Notes: a model not told the origin generated them from the sequence alone. 10,464 nt of DNA from Chloroflexia bacterium (GCA_013696265.1 JACCYX010000418.1:1-10464); one strand, 5' to 3'. Shown: positions 1-7,720, counted from the stretch's first letter. Program-made: numbers and translations.

Positions 1-1
1 C

Positions 2-457
2 CGGCTGGCGCGGTTCCACGCGGAGCGAGACCGGGCCGCGTTCATCGGTCTGCTCGGGAAGCTGGCGATCTTCTTCACCGCCTGCTGCGCGGTCAGCGTG
101 GCGATCGTTCTCGTGGCGGGAAGACCAATTCTCACCGCCCTCTACACCGCCGAGTACGCCGGCGAAACGTCAATCCTCCTGCTGTTGACTATTTCGTTCG
201 GGGTCGGGGCGCTGGTCTCCATTTTTGGGTTCGGAATTACCGCCGCCCGCCGCTTCCTCGCCCAGGTGCCGCTGGTCGCCATGTCCGTGGTGGTAGCGAT
301 CGCCGCCAGCGCGCTGCTCATTCCGCGCATGGGCGCTATCGGCGCGGCCTGGGCGGTGCTGGTGTCGCTGACCGCCTGGTCGGTCGCGTCCGCGTACGTG
401 CTGTGGACGGTGCTCCGCGACCTGGAACAGCCAGCCACTGAAGGGACAAGCCAATGA
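2..457 (+). CDS. Polysaccharide flippase (Wzx/MATE-like), C-terminal part, 5' end outside window
   Basis: Only the last 151 codons are visible; the frame is open from the window edge, so the true start lies upstream. The visible part has hydrophobic stretches near residues 19-38, 54-78, 81-103 and 112-133, with short loops that contain basic residues. This is typical of the C-terminal half of multi-helix flippases of the polysaccharide biosynthesis/MATE superfamily, which move lipid-linked glycans across the inner membrane. The conserved-looking stretch LYTAEYAGETSILLLL resembles the loop before a late helix in that family. The stop codon overlaps the ATG of the next gene (ATGA), so the two are probably one operon and translationally coupled. 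A next-door O-antigen ligase-like gene supports the flippase reading. A different multi-helix exporter is possible because only the C-terminus is seen. Confidence 0.75.
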   Translation, partial: RLARFHAERDRAAFIGLLGKLAIFFTACCAVSVAIVLVAGRPILTALYTAEYAGETSILLLLTISFGVGALVSIFGFGITAARRFLAQVPLVAMSVVVAIAASALLIPRMGAIGAAWAVLVSLTAWSVASAYVLWTVLRDLEQPATEGTSQ

Positions 458-1875
458 CTACGGCCCGGCGCGAGGCCGCGCCGCTCGATGCGGTCATCGA
501 AACGCGGTGGGTCTTCGTGCTGCTCTGTTGCTACATCGCCAGCCAGGCCTACACGGTTCCCCTCGTGCCGGTTGGGCCGTGGCCCGTCTGGCCAGGGCTG
601 CCGGACATCGTGTTCGGCGCGCTGATGGTGACCTGGAGCTTCATGAAGCGGCCCGCCGCCGAACTCAGCGGCGCTCGCCGCACCGGTGTCCAGGTGATGT
701 TCGCGCTGACCATTGTCTGCGTCATCTCGTACGTGATTTCGACGATCCTGATCGCCAACCTCGACACGATCTCATTCGGGCTGCACCAGCAGGGACCGGG
801 CTTCGGCCTGTTCGAAGTCGCGCGCATGGTCCAATTTTTTCTCCTGTTCCGGGTCGCCGCCTGCGTGCCGTACACGCCCTTTCGCCTGACGGTGATCCGG
901 AAGGTGGTGACCGGGGCCTTCCTGTTCATCTGCGTGACCGTGCTCCTGACCTTTTTCGATATCGTTCCGACATCGGCCTTCGCGCCATTGCTCCCGCGGG
1001 ACCAGGTAACCGCCGGCGCCTGGTGGCACTACGTCTTCAACTACGACAACTTCGGTTTGGGCACGATTTCCTACACCCACGCCTACGTGGCGGCGCAAAT
1101 CACCCTCTTCCTCGGCCTGGCACTGCACCTGCGCGGGGGCCATGCGTGGGCGGGGAACGGTTTCCTGATCGCGCTTGGCCTGGCCGCCGCCCTGGTGACC
1201 GGGAGCCGGGCCGGGCTGATGGGCGTGGTACTGATCGCGGGCGTCTTCCTGCTGGCGAGATCACCCCGGTGGCTGGTCAACTTCGTGTTGGTCCTCGCCC
1301 TGGCGGGCGCGGCGGCGTTCGTCTACATCTCCTCCCAACCCCCGGTCGAGGGCGAAAGCGGCGCGCTGGGCTCGATCATCGATCACCAGATCGACGCATT
1401 CCGGCCCTACGAGGCGGATAACCTGGTCGGCCGCGATGAAATCTGGGCCGGCCGGATCGATAACCTCAACGACCACCCGTGGCGCTGGTTTACGGGCTGG
1501 GGATTCGGGTCGTCGCCTGACACTGGGCCAGCGCTCAGCCCGCACATGCTGCCGCTTCAGATCGTGATGGAGCTTGGGTTCGGCATGCTGCTGGTAATCG
1601 CGCTGGTTTGCGCGAAGGTGCTGCGGGACATCTGGAATCGGGAGCGGCTCGACCGGCCCTTCTTCTGGATGACAATCGCGTTGCTCGTTTCCTCGGCGAC
1701 GCAGGAAACGTTCTACCCGGTGCCCAGCACGGGCTACTTTCTCGGCTTCTTCCTCGTGGCCCTGACCATCGTCCTGCGGGAAGGAACCGATCCCGTCCAC
1801 GCCCCGGAGACCGCGGCGGTGCCCGTCACCGCCAGCCGACCCGCGCCGGGGCGGGCGCCGGAGTTCAGCGTTTGA
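454..1875 (+). CDS. O-antigen ligase/polymerase-like membrane protein (Wzy_C type)
   Basis: A 473-residue polytopic membrane protein with about ten to twelve predicted helices (for example near residues 19-38, 80-101, 151-170, 206-226, 234-249, 254-268, 274-292, 367-389, 403-415, 425-441). The signature of the O-antigen ligase family is visible: a helix ending in TGSRAG (residues 249-254), then a long external loop (about 295-365) with HPWRWFTGWGFG at 341-352 and a histidine (H364) before the next helix. This is the layout of WaaL/Wzy proteins, which join or polymerise lipid-linked glycans on the outer face of the membrane. The start is the ATG overlapping the flippase stop, with a Shine-Dalgarno-like AAGGGA at 441-446, 7 bases upstream. 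The gene ends convergent with the GINT1-like gene, overlapping it by 11 bases. Ligase and polymerase cannot be told apart from sequence alone. Confidence 0.85.
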   Translation: MTTARREAAPLDAVIETRWVFVLLCCYIASQAYTVPLVPVGPWPVWPGLPDIVFGALMVTWSFMKRPAAELSGARRTGVQVMFALTIVCVISYVISTILIANLDTISFGLHQQGPGFGLFEVARMVQFFLLFRVAACVPYTPFRLTVIRKVVTGAFLFICVTVLLTFFDIVPTSAFAPLLPRDQVTAGAWWHYVFNYDNFGLGTISYTHAYVAAQITLFLGLALHLRGGHAWAGNGFLIALGLAAALVTGSRAGLMGVVLIAGVFLLARSPRWLVNFVLVLALAGAAAFVYISSQPPVEGESGALGSIIDHQIDAFRPYEADNLVGRDEIWAGRIDNLNDHPWRWFTGWGFGSSPDTGPALSPHMLPLQIVMELGFGMLLVIALVCAKVLRDIWNRERLDRPFFWMTIALLVSSATQETFYPVPSTGYFLGFFLVALTIVLREGTDPVHAPETAAVPVTASRPAPGRAPEFSV

Positions 1876-3517
1876 CCGGCGGCCGGAACCGGGGCCGCCA
1901 GCGTTCGCCATCGACCAGCGTCATCCCGTCGACATGGTTGAAGGTATGCGTGCCCAGCAACCCCCTCGCCCAGGTCGGTTCGATGCGGCCGGCCACCTCC
2001 TCGACGTAGCGGTCTTCGGTGAGCGTCACGATCCGATGGATCGTCATCGCGTAGCCGTATCGGCGGGAGCAATCCTGGGCGGGGCGGTACCAGGCGCCGT
2101 CGAGCGAGAAGATCCGGCCTGCCGGCCGCGACCCGCGCGCGTCGGACGTCTGGGGATTGCGCGGGTGGGGTCGCCACGGCCCGAGCGGGGTGTCCGCCAA
2201 GTAGATGTGAAGCTCGTCGTTTTCCGAACCGCCGAACGGGGCGATCGTCGTAAACATCCACCACCGGCCATCCCGCTCGATGAGGGTCGCGTCGACGGCG
2301 GCCACATCCTCCAGCAATGTCCCGGCGTGCGTCCAGTCGTAGGGAAAACGAGTGCTCCGGTAGAGATCGACCGTCCGGTTCTCCAGCGTCTCGGGAACCA
2401 TGTACCAGTCGTCCCGCCAGCGGAAGACGAACGGGTACGAGAGGTGATACGGGCGGGTCAATACGGGGGTCGACACGCCCACGGTACCGTCCTGGTGCAG
2501 CGGCATGACCGAGAGGTGGGCGCGATCGGCGGCATGGGGAAACTCCTCGACAAAAAGCCAGTGCCGCTCCCCATCCTGGACTGGAAAGGGATCGGCCCAG
2601 AAGCGGTCTGGCGGATTGTCGATAAATGTGTACGTTCCGGGACCGTTCGGCCGGGTGAGGGTGGCGATCGCAAGGTCAGGCTCGGCCCGAAAGGCAACTG
2701 ACCATTCGGCACGATAGAGTGCGGAACGAACGGCATGAGCAACCTGGCGCGCGCCGAGGCGAGCCATAATCCTCAGCATGCGCACATTTCGGGGAATCGA
2801 CGTTTCCCGGATTCCTGTATCCGACCCGTGATTGTCGTGAGCGTCGGCCCCAGTCCGTGCCAGCTTCTCCAGCGCGCGGGCGGGAAACGTGGCCATCTTC
2901 CACCTGAGCCGACGATCGGTGTAATGGGGAGAATACCTGTTGACCGCCGAAACCGCCGAGTAGACCATGCGCCCGGCGGTTCCCGCCGCTGTCAACTCAT
3001 TCAGGGAGGTTGTCACGACATCCCGCCCGGCGACGGTTGCGTCGAACCAGAGAGGACGCCCGGTTCCGGCATCGGACACGATATCCGGGAAGTACCAGAC
3101 GCCGAAGCGGACCAATCCGGCCAGGTTGCGCCCCGCCTCGCCACTGCCGAAACAGAGCATGACATCCAGGCCAGCCTCTTCGAGCGCGATCCGTGCCGTC
3201 GCCGGGAGCCCACCTTCACCCCCGATGGAGATGATGGCGACACCATTGAGCGGGCGCGAGATGTCGACGACCGCCAGTGGGTCGGGCTGTCGCCGGAAGA
3301 CGCGCCGGTCAGCCACGACGAAAAGGCGGTACAGCGCATTTGCCCAATCGGCCGCCGGCGTTGCCATCCGTGGCGCCACGATGATCGCTGTGGTCAGGTC
3401 AGCCACCGCTCCATCCGCGATCAACTGGAGGGCGTGCTCGATCCAGCGCGCCGGTGAGATCGATTCGAGCACCACGCCGACGCGCAATGGCCCGGTCGCC
3501 GCGCGGTCGCTACCCAT
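1865..3517 (-). CDS. Formyltransferase-like / GINT1-type beta-propeller two-domain protein
   Basis: A 550-residue protein from the ATG at 3517. Residues 11-225 resemble the N-terminal region of bacterial proteins related to formyltransferases (LRVGVVLES near 11-19, DVMLCFGSGEA at 118-128, FGVWYFPDI at 138-146). Residues 280-540 match the five-bladed propeller domain known from the N-terminus of plant glucosamine inositolphosphotransferase 1 (GINT1): FWADPF at 306-311, RPYHLSYPFVF at 355-365, WYMVPET at 371-377, GPWRPHPRNP at 446-455, SRPAGRIF at 463-470 and RPAQDCSRRYGYA at 478-490. In bacteria such proteins occur in glycan loci; a role in sugar transfer or modification is inferred. The HHG-type motif usual after FGVW in relatives reads FPD here, so formyl-transfer chemistry is doubtful. 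A TTG at 3535 would add six residues; ATG is preferred because it leaves only an 8-base overlap with the upstream gene. Neither start has a well-spaced ribosome-binding site. The 3' end overlaps the convergent ligase gene. Confidence 0.75.
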   Translation of the reverse strand: MGSDRAATGPLRVGVVLESISPARWIEHALQLIADGAVADLTTAIIVAPRMATPAADWANALYRLFVVADRRVFRRQPDPLAVVDISRPLNGVAIISIGGEGGLPATARIALEEAGLDVMLCFGSGEAGRNLAGLVRFGVWYFPDIVSDAGTGRPLWFDATVAGRDVVTTSLNELTAAGTAGRMVYSAVSAVNRYSPHYTDRRLRWKMATFPARALEKLARTGADAHDNHGSDTGIRETSIPRNVRMLRIMARLGARQVAHAVRSALYRAEWSVAFRAEPDLAIATLTRPNGPGTYTFIDNPPDRFWADPFPVQDGERHWLFVEEFPHAADRAHLSVMPLHQDGTVGVSTPVLTRPYHLSYPFVFRWRDDWYMVPETLENRTVDLYRSTRFPYDWTHAGTLLEDVAAVDATLIERDGRWWMFTTIAPFGGSENDELHIYLADTPLGPWRPHPRNPQTSDARGSRPAGRIFSLDGAWYRPAQDCSRRYGYAMTIHRIVTLTEDRYVEEVAGRIEPTWARGLLGTHTFNHVDGMTLVDGERWRPRFRPPVKR

Positions 3518-4850
3518 TCCTGCCGTCGCGCCCAATCACCGGATAGCTCGCCCCCTGAAGGTTGTTCGCCAGATCAAGATCGCGCGTTTCGAGATTCGTG
3601 ACGGTTTCCCCGACGAACAAACCGTATCCAGTTGAACCGGAGATGGCGCAATTCGTCACGGTGACGTCATCAACATCGTGCTCCAGGTGAATGCCGTTGG
3701 AGAGCGTCGACACCGCCCAACCATTGTCGCGGATTGTCACCCCGTCGATCACGATGTTCTCGCAGGGAGCATCGGGTTCGACCGCGCAGCGGATTCCGTG
3801 GCGGCCATTGGCCTGGACGTTGCCGCCGCGAATGACGATATCGGTGGCGTCGGCATAGACGATGATTCCCTCATGGGCATTGTCGGTGACCTGGCAATTG
3901 CTCAACTCCACGCCCTTCGGCACCCGGTAGAGATCGACGCCGGCGGCGCCGTTTCGCATCATCGTGCAGTTCTCGAGGTAGACCCCGGATTGCGGACCGG
4001 TGGCGCCCGGCTGGAACGAGACGTTGAAGCCGTAGCCCTCGTCGGCGCCGATCGTTCCATTGTCGCTGAAATCGCAGTGAAAGAACGAAATGTCCTGGCA
4101 GGTTACGTCCGGCCGGTCCGGCTCGACATCGAATCCGCACATCGGCAGGGTGCCGGACGTGCCGTAGAAGGCGCAGTTGAGGAACCGGGCGCGCAACGCC
4201 CCGCTGGCTGTGCCGCCCATGCGGTAGTTTTCGCCGAAGTTGGACGATTCCACCAGCACGTCGACATTGACATCCCCAATGTTCTCGTTTTCGAGGATCA
4301 CGCCGTCGCCCTTGCAGCGGTGCGCCTGGCATTGGTAGAGCCACACGTTCCGGGAATTGTTGAGGCCGAAGCCATGTTTCCATTGCGAATGGTCGAAGGC
4401 ATCCTTGCGTCCTTCCACCTCCAGCCCATGGATCGTGACGTCGTTGGAGTCATAGATGCGCACCGTCGCGAAGGAGGTGCCCGGATCGCCAAGGTCCGGG
4501 ATGAACGTGACCAGCGTGACACCGTAGGCCGAGATCGTGGAACCGGTGCGGGCGTTGACGCTCGAGGCCACGGCGTAGGCGCCGGGCGGGATCACGAGCC
4601 GCATTCGCCGCTCGGCGGCGGCATCGATCGCGGCCTGGAGGGCGGGGGCATCATCGGTTTCGCCATCGCCCACGAGGCCGAAATCGCCGGCGTCGAGGTA
4701 GGTCGCGCTCGGCGATTGGGCCTGGATCGACCGGGTTTCCCGAAACCAGGCGGAGCCGGCGAGCGCCGCGCTGGCGGTCAACGTGACCCCGGCCAGGCCG
4801 AGGAAACGGCGGCGGGAGACGGATGGTACTGGGTGGAGGTGGTAGGCCAT
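3510..4850 (-). CDS. Tat-exported right-handed beta-helix protein (pectate lyase superfamily-like)
   Basis: A 446-residue protein with a twin-arginine signal: SRRRFLG at residues 12-18, then a hydrophobic, alanine-rich stretch to about residue 36 and a possible cleavage region near IQAQS (42-46). The mature N-terminus carries AGDFGLVGDGETDDAPALQ (54-72), the typical opening of the pectate lyase superfamily 3 / GH28-like fold. After it come many repeats with N-G-x-x-G and I/V-x-N-C patterns (for example VYLENCTMM, VELSNCQVTDN, IVIDGVTIRDN, VTVTNCAISGS), each consistent with one coil of a parallel beta-helix. Such folds bind or cleave polysaccharides. Its place between glycan-modifying genes suggests a lyase, hydrolase or epimerase acting on the locus product outside the membrane, but catalytic residues cannot be assigned. 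It overlaps the next gene downstream by 8 bases. No Shine-Dalgarno is evident before the ATG, and the 56-base gap upstream is unusually AT-rich. Confidence 0.82.
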   Translation of the reverse strand: MAYHLHPVPSVSRRRFLGLAGVTLTASAALAGSAWFRETRSIQAQSPSATYLDAGDFGLVGDGETDDAPALQAAIDAAAERRMRLVIPPGAYAVASSVNARTGSTISAYGVTLVTFIPDLGDPGTSFATVRIYDSNDVTIHGLEVEGRKDAFDHSQWKHGFGLNNSRNVWLYQCQAHRCKGDGVILENENIGDVNVDVLVESSNFGENYRMGGTASGALRARFLNCAFYGTSGTLPMCGFDVEPDRPDVTCQDISFFHCDFSDNGTIGADEGYGFNVSFQPGATGPQSGVYLENCTMMRNGAAGVDLYRVPKGVELSNCQVTDNAHEGIIVYADATDIVIRGGNVQANGRHGIRCAVEPDAPCENIVIDGVTIRDNGWAVSTLSNGIHLEHDVDDVTVTNCAISGSTGYGLFVGETVTNLETRDLDLANNLQGASYPVIGRDGRNG

Positions 4851-4882
4851 ACAACACTTTCAGGCTATATCGAATACGTGGT

Positions 4883-4901
4883 GGTATAGTACTTTATAAC
4901 C
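4883..4901. promoter_or_regulatory. AT-rich imperfect palindrome, possible operator or promoter of the beta-helix gene
   Basis: The 56-base gap 4851-4906 stands out as AT-rich in GC-rich surroundings. It contains a 19-base near-palindrome centred on AGTACT, with arms GGTATA and TATAACC (one-base bulge). On the minus strand it includes TATAAA, a good -10-like hexamer about 43 bases before the ATG at 4850. No matching -35 hexamer is seen at the right distance. It could be a binding site for a repressor or activator, a weak promoter, or both. The call rests on composition and symmetry only. Confidence 0.3.
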
Positions 4902-4906
4902 ATGAC

Positions 4907-6154
4907 TTACGGTTGGCCCGGTTCATTGGATTCCTCGCTCGATTCCGAAGAGCGATGGACCGCCCGACGTTCCCGCCAGCGTTTGACCGACCGTGCCCGA
5001 GCCACCACTCCCAGGCGATCGATCAGGGTCAGGAGAGTTTCGGTTTGCGGATAGCGCCAGGCCACAGCCGACTGGAGCGTCAACTCCGTCGTCGCCAGTT
5101 CACGCTTGTAGCGGGCCTCGCCCGCCAGGAAATTGTAGGATGTCAGTCCTCGCCCCAAACACTCCCGCAGGCAGGCGGCGTGCGTGGTGAGTCCCGGCTT
5201 GAGCCGGTTGTCCTCGACGTCGATGAATCCGCTCTGGTAGAAGAGCACCATGCCGTTTTCGATGAAGCCGTACAGGCAGCCGATCGTGCCCCGCTCGTTG
5301 CGAAGCCGGTAGAGCAGGACCCGCGGCCGGTCACCGAGGGACCGGCCAATGAACTCCCGGTGGAATCCCGCGAACCGGCCGCTGGCGAAGGCGCCTGGCC
5401 GTCCTTCCCGCTCCCACCGCGCCTGGTGGAGCGCGATCAACTCGTCGTAGATGTCGAGCGCCTGGTCGGTTGTGGTCGCCCACTCACCCGTGAGGTCGCC
5501 AAATCCGCGATCGCTCCGGCGTATCCGGCCGCGGACGCCACCACCCAGCAACGCCAGGATCTCCGTTTCCCCATCGCGGGCCGATTCGAGGTCGAACGTG
5601 GGGCAGGCCAGGTCGCGGACCGCGAACCCAGGCTGCCCGGCCGTGAGCAGCGCCACATCCTCGGGAACGAACCCGTCGAGGCGGATCGCGGCCGGCTTCA
5701 ATTCGTCCCGGATGGTTCGCATCAGCTCCGAGGCGAAGGCGGGCCGCCACGCCGGGTCGCAGAGCAGGCGGTTGTATTCCACACCGACGCTCTGGCCCCG
5801 CGGTTCGCCCGCGGTGCCGAGGTGGATGACGCCGCGAAAGGCCAGCCGATCGACGGGAACCGGCCACGAGGCGGTGACCAGCACGATGCCGACGGGCGCG
5901 CCATCCACCTCGCCGACGGCGAAGCAATGCCGCACTCGATCGCCATAATGCCGGAGCCAGGTCTCGGTCCAGGCCCAGGAACAGGTGAGGCCGGGCGAGT
6001 CCAGGCGCCGTTCCAGGCTGGACCACATGGTCGCGGTCAGATCGACGTCACGAGCTGGATAGAATCGCACCCGCGGAGAACCTGGCACACGTCGCTCGAA
6101 AGGGTTTTCAGGTGGTTGGAACGCCAAGGGGCTGCTTTCAGGTGACATCGACAT
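4907..6154 (-). CDS. CelD/BcsL-type GNAT acyltransferase (FemAB-like fold)
   Basis: A 415-residue, soluble protein of the GNAT superfamily, Acetyltransf_6/CelD-BcsL group. The N-terminal half has the SWAWTETWLRHYGD motif (59-72), typical of proteins that begin a GNAT fold with W-x-x-x-W near a helix. The C-terminal half shows YDELIALHQARWE (236-248), GCLYGFIENGMVLFYQSGF (292-310), a KPGLTTHAACLRECLGRG stretch (319-336) and YNFLAGEARYKREL (340-353), the most diagnostic block. Relatives sit in exopolysaccharide or cellulose loci and probably acylate sugars or attach aminoacyl groups; the substrate here is unknown. The C-terminal 25 residues are charged and low-complexity. Start at ATG 6154 (a second ATG lies two codons in); no clear Shine-Dalgarno. 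It is probably first in a minus-strand operon with the beta-helix and GINT1-like genes, and divergent from a second protein of the same type. Confidence 0.82.
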   Translation of the reverse strand: MSMSPESSPLAFQPPENPFERRVPGSPRVRFYPARDVDLTATMWSSLERRLDSPGLTCSWAWTETWLRHYGDRVRHCFAVGEVDGAPVGIVLVTASWPVPVDRLAFRGVIHLGTAGEPRGQSVGVEYNRLLCDPAWRPAFASELMRTIRDELKPAAIRLDGFVPEDVALLTAGQPGFAVRDLACPTFDLESARDGETEILALLGGGVRGRIRRSDRGFGDLTGEWATTTDQALDIYDELIALHQARWEREGRPGAFASGRFAGFHREFIGRSLGDRPRVLLYRLRNERGTIGCLYGFIENGMVLFYQSGFIDVEDNRLKPGLTTHAACLRECLGRGLTSYNFLAGEARYKRELATTELTLQSAVAWRYPQTETLLTLIDRLGVVARARSVKRWRERRAVHRSSESSEESNEPGQP

Positions 6155-6196
6155 CGTTCAAGCGCCATCGCATCGCCAAAACCCGGACATTACCGT

Positions 6197-6227
6197 CACG
6201 ATTATGCCAGCTATGCGGACACGATTA
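6197..6227. repeat. Short direct repeat CACGATTA in the divergent intergenic region
   Basis: The octamer CACGATTA occurs at 6197-6204 and 6220-6227, 23 bases apart, close to two helical turns. Both copies lie between the divergent acyltransferase genes, and the first overlaps the possible -10 element on the minus strand. The arrangement would suit a regulator binding twice on one face of the helix, but an 8-base repeat may be chance. Confidence 0.25.
6201..6209 (-). promoter_or_regulatory. Possible extended -10 promoter for the minus-strand acyltransferase gene
   Basis: Read on the minus strand, positions 6209 to 6201 give TGGCATAAT, which fits the extended -10 pattern TGn-TATAAT with one mismatch in the hexamer. 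It lies about 47 bases upstream of the ATG at 6154, a plausible distance for a short leader. No convincing -35 hexamer is seen 17 bases further upstream, which is tolerable for extended -10 promoters. The site sits inside one copy of the CACGATTA direct repeat described separately. Confidence 0.3.
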
Positions 6228-6402
6228 CATCGCCCATTGCGGGACAAAGCCAGCCAGGCTGTTTCGCGTCCACCCCAAGGAGGGTACCCTGTCCTCTCGG
6301 CCTGGCAAGCATCAGATCCCGCCACCGCTGGGCTCATCGGAGCGACCGTCAACCACGAACCGCGTCTCGCTTACGTACGAATCGGCCCTTGAGGCCAGGA
6401 AT

Positions 6403-7602
6403 GTGGTTGCATCAGTGGCGATCGAGCGCGAAACGAATCCGGATGGCGACGACGCGTACGTGGTGACGCGGGAGCACGGATCGACGGAACTGATCGACGC
6501 CATCGCGCCCGAGTGGACCGCGCTGTGTGCTGAAGGCCCGTGTGACGAGCCGTTCTACTCCCCGGCGTGGGCGCGTGCCTACGTTGCGGCCTTCGACCCC
6601 CAGGCCGCGATCACGCTGATCACGGTCCGCCAGCACGGGGCACTCCGCGCCGCGCTGCCCCTGACTGAACGGTCGGTCGGAATCGGACCGCTCCGGCTGC
6701 GCTGGCTCCGTTCGGCCGCCAACACCCACTTTCCGCGGTTCGACGTAATCCACGGCGCGGGAGATCTGGAACGTGTCACCCAGGCCATTTGGGACCACCT
6801 CCGGTCCTGGCCGGACTGGGACATCGTGCAGTTCGACTCCGCCCCCGATACCGGGGTGGCCTGGCGGCTGCTCGAACTCGCCGGCGCCGATGGTCATGCC
6901 ACCCGCCACCATCGTCCCGATGCCTGCCCGTACGTGGATGTCACCCAGTTCCCCCGCGGCGTCGACGAGATCGTCACCACCCGCCCGATCAAGCTCCGCT
7001 CGCAGTTGCGGCGGTCGCTGAAGCGCCTGCGGGGCTTGGGCGAGGTAAGATTCCGGATCGTCGACAGCAGTCACCCGCCAGAGGAAATCCAGGATGCCGT
7101 CGATGCCCTCTATCGGCAGGAGGCCAGTGGCTGGAAGGGCGAGGCGGACACCGCCATCCTTAGCGATCCAGCGACGAAGGCGTTCTACGACCTGATCGTG
7201 GCCGATGCCCAAAAAGCCGGATCTCTGGCGGTCTACCAACTCTGGTGCGACGACGCGCTGGTCGCCGCCAAACTCGAAGTGGTGCACAACGGGACGACGT
7301 ACGAACTCAAGTCGAGCTACGACGAGTCCTACAGCAAGTCGTCGCCGGGCCACCTGATCAAGGCCTGGTCACTGGCCGCCGCCCCGGACCTGGGCGTCTC
7401 CGTGCTGGACAACTGCGGCCGCTCGGACGCCCACAAGCTGGCCTGGACCGATCTGGCGCGGCCCTTCGCGGCCTGCTTCGTCTTCAACCGGACCCGGCGT
7501 GGACGCCTGGCCTGGACGGCGCTGTTCCAGGCCGGGCCGGTCCTGCGCCAGCGGCTGGCCCGGTACCCGATCCCCACCTTCGTCAAGCGCATCCTGGATT
7601 AG
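6403..7602 (+). CDS. CelD/BcsL-type GNAT acyltransferase, second copy type
   Basis: A 399-residue protein of the same broad family as the divergent neighbour but not a recent duplicate. Markers are EPFYSPAWARAYVAAF (49-64), the basic helix LRSQLRRSLKRLR (198-210), LYRQEASGWKGEADTAI (236-252), which is the usual W-K-G block, LEVVHNGTTYELKSSYDESY (291-310), the SPGHLIKAWSL stretch (314-324), and DNCGRSDAHKLAW (336-348). This is the CelD/BcsL layout found in polysaccharide loci, with probable acyl-CoA-dependent transfer to a sugar or lipid-linked intermediate. The frame is open back to 6112, but the extra 97 residues are rich in Cys, His and Arg, match nothing and would overlap the divergent gene. 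The GTG at 6403 has GAGG (6391-6394) 8 bases upstream and gives the usual family length. A GTG at 6415 is the alternative. Confidence 0.8.
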   Translation: MVASVAIERETNPDGDDAYVVTREHGSTELIDAIAPEWTALCAEGPCDEPFYSPAWARAYVAAFDPQAAITLITVRQHGALRAALPLTERSVGIGPLRLRWLRSAANTHFPRFDVIHGAGDLERVTQAIWDHLRSWPDWDIVQFDSAPDTGVAWRLLELAGADGHATRHHRPDACPYVDVTQFPRGVDEIVTTRPIKLRSQLRRSLKRLRGLGEVRFRIVDSSHPPEEIQDAVDALYRQEASGWKGEADTAILSDPATKAFYDLIVADAQKAGSLAVYQLWCDDALVAAKLEVVHNGTTYELKSSYDESYSKSSPGHLIKAWSLAAAPDLGVSVLDNCGRSDAHKLAWTDLARPFAACFVFNRTRRGRLAWTALFQAGPVLRQRLARYPIPTFVKRILD

Positions 7603-7669
7603 GACCCCAACCATCCGACGGTGAACGCCGCCGCTGCCTTCCCTACCAACCGCCTGTCGCACATTTTTC

Positions 7670-7720
7670 GACGATTGGCGTTTGCTCGGATCGTGTAGGG
7701 GAGGGCTAGCGAGCCGTGAA
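7670..7720 (+). repeat. Left 51-bp inverted-repeat arm of the palindromic element
   Basis: It carries the GTAGGGGAGGGCTAGC core and pairs with 7884-7934 at 50 of 51 positions. Beyond the outer edge the match continues only as TT plus one mismatch, so the boundary is near 7667-7670. Confidence 0.85.

Noticed and set aside
1934..2701. Plus-strand open frame opposite the GINT1-type gene
   Set aside because: It is a shadow frame; all family motifs are on the minus strand.
3678..4889. Plus-strand open frame of about 400 codons opposite the beta-helix gene
   Set aside because: It is an antisense shadow: the minus strand encodes a protein with a Tat signal and clear beta-helix repeats. Long antisense frames are common at high GC.
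4823..6145. Plus-strand open frame of 440 codons opposite the minus-strand acyltransferase
   Set aside because: It has no recognisable motif and an Arg/Pro/Gly-rich composition typical of a shadow frame. The minus strand shows the diagnostic KPG and YNFLAGEARYK blocks.
6112..6402. N-terminal extension of the plus-strand acyltransferase, open back to 6112
   Set aside because: The 97 extra residues are rich in Cys, His and Arg, match no family, and would overlap the divergent gene. GTG 6403 with GAGG 8 bases upstream gives the usual length.
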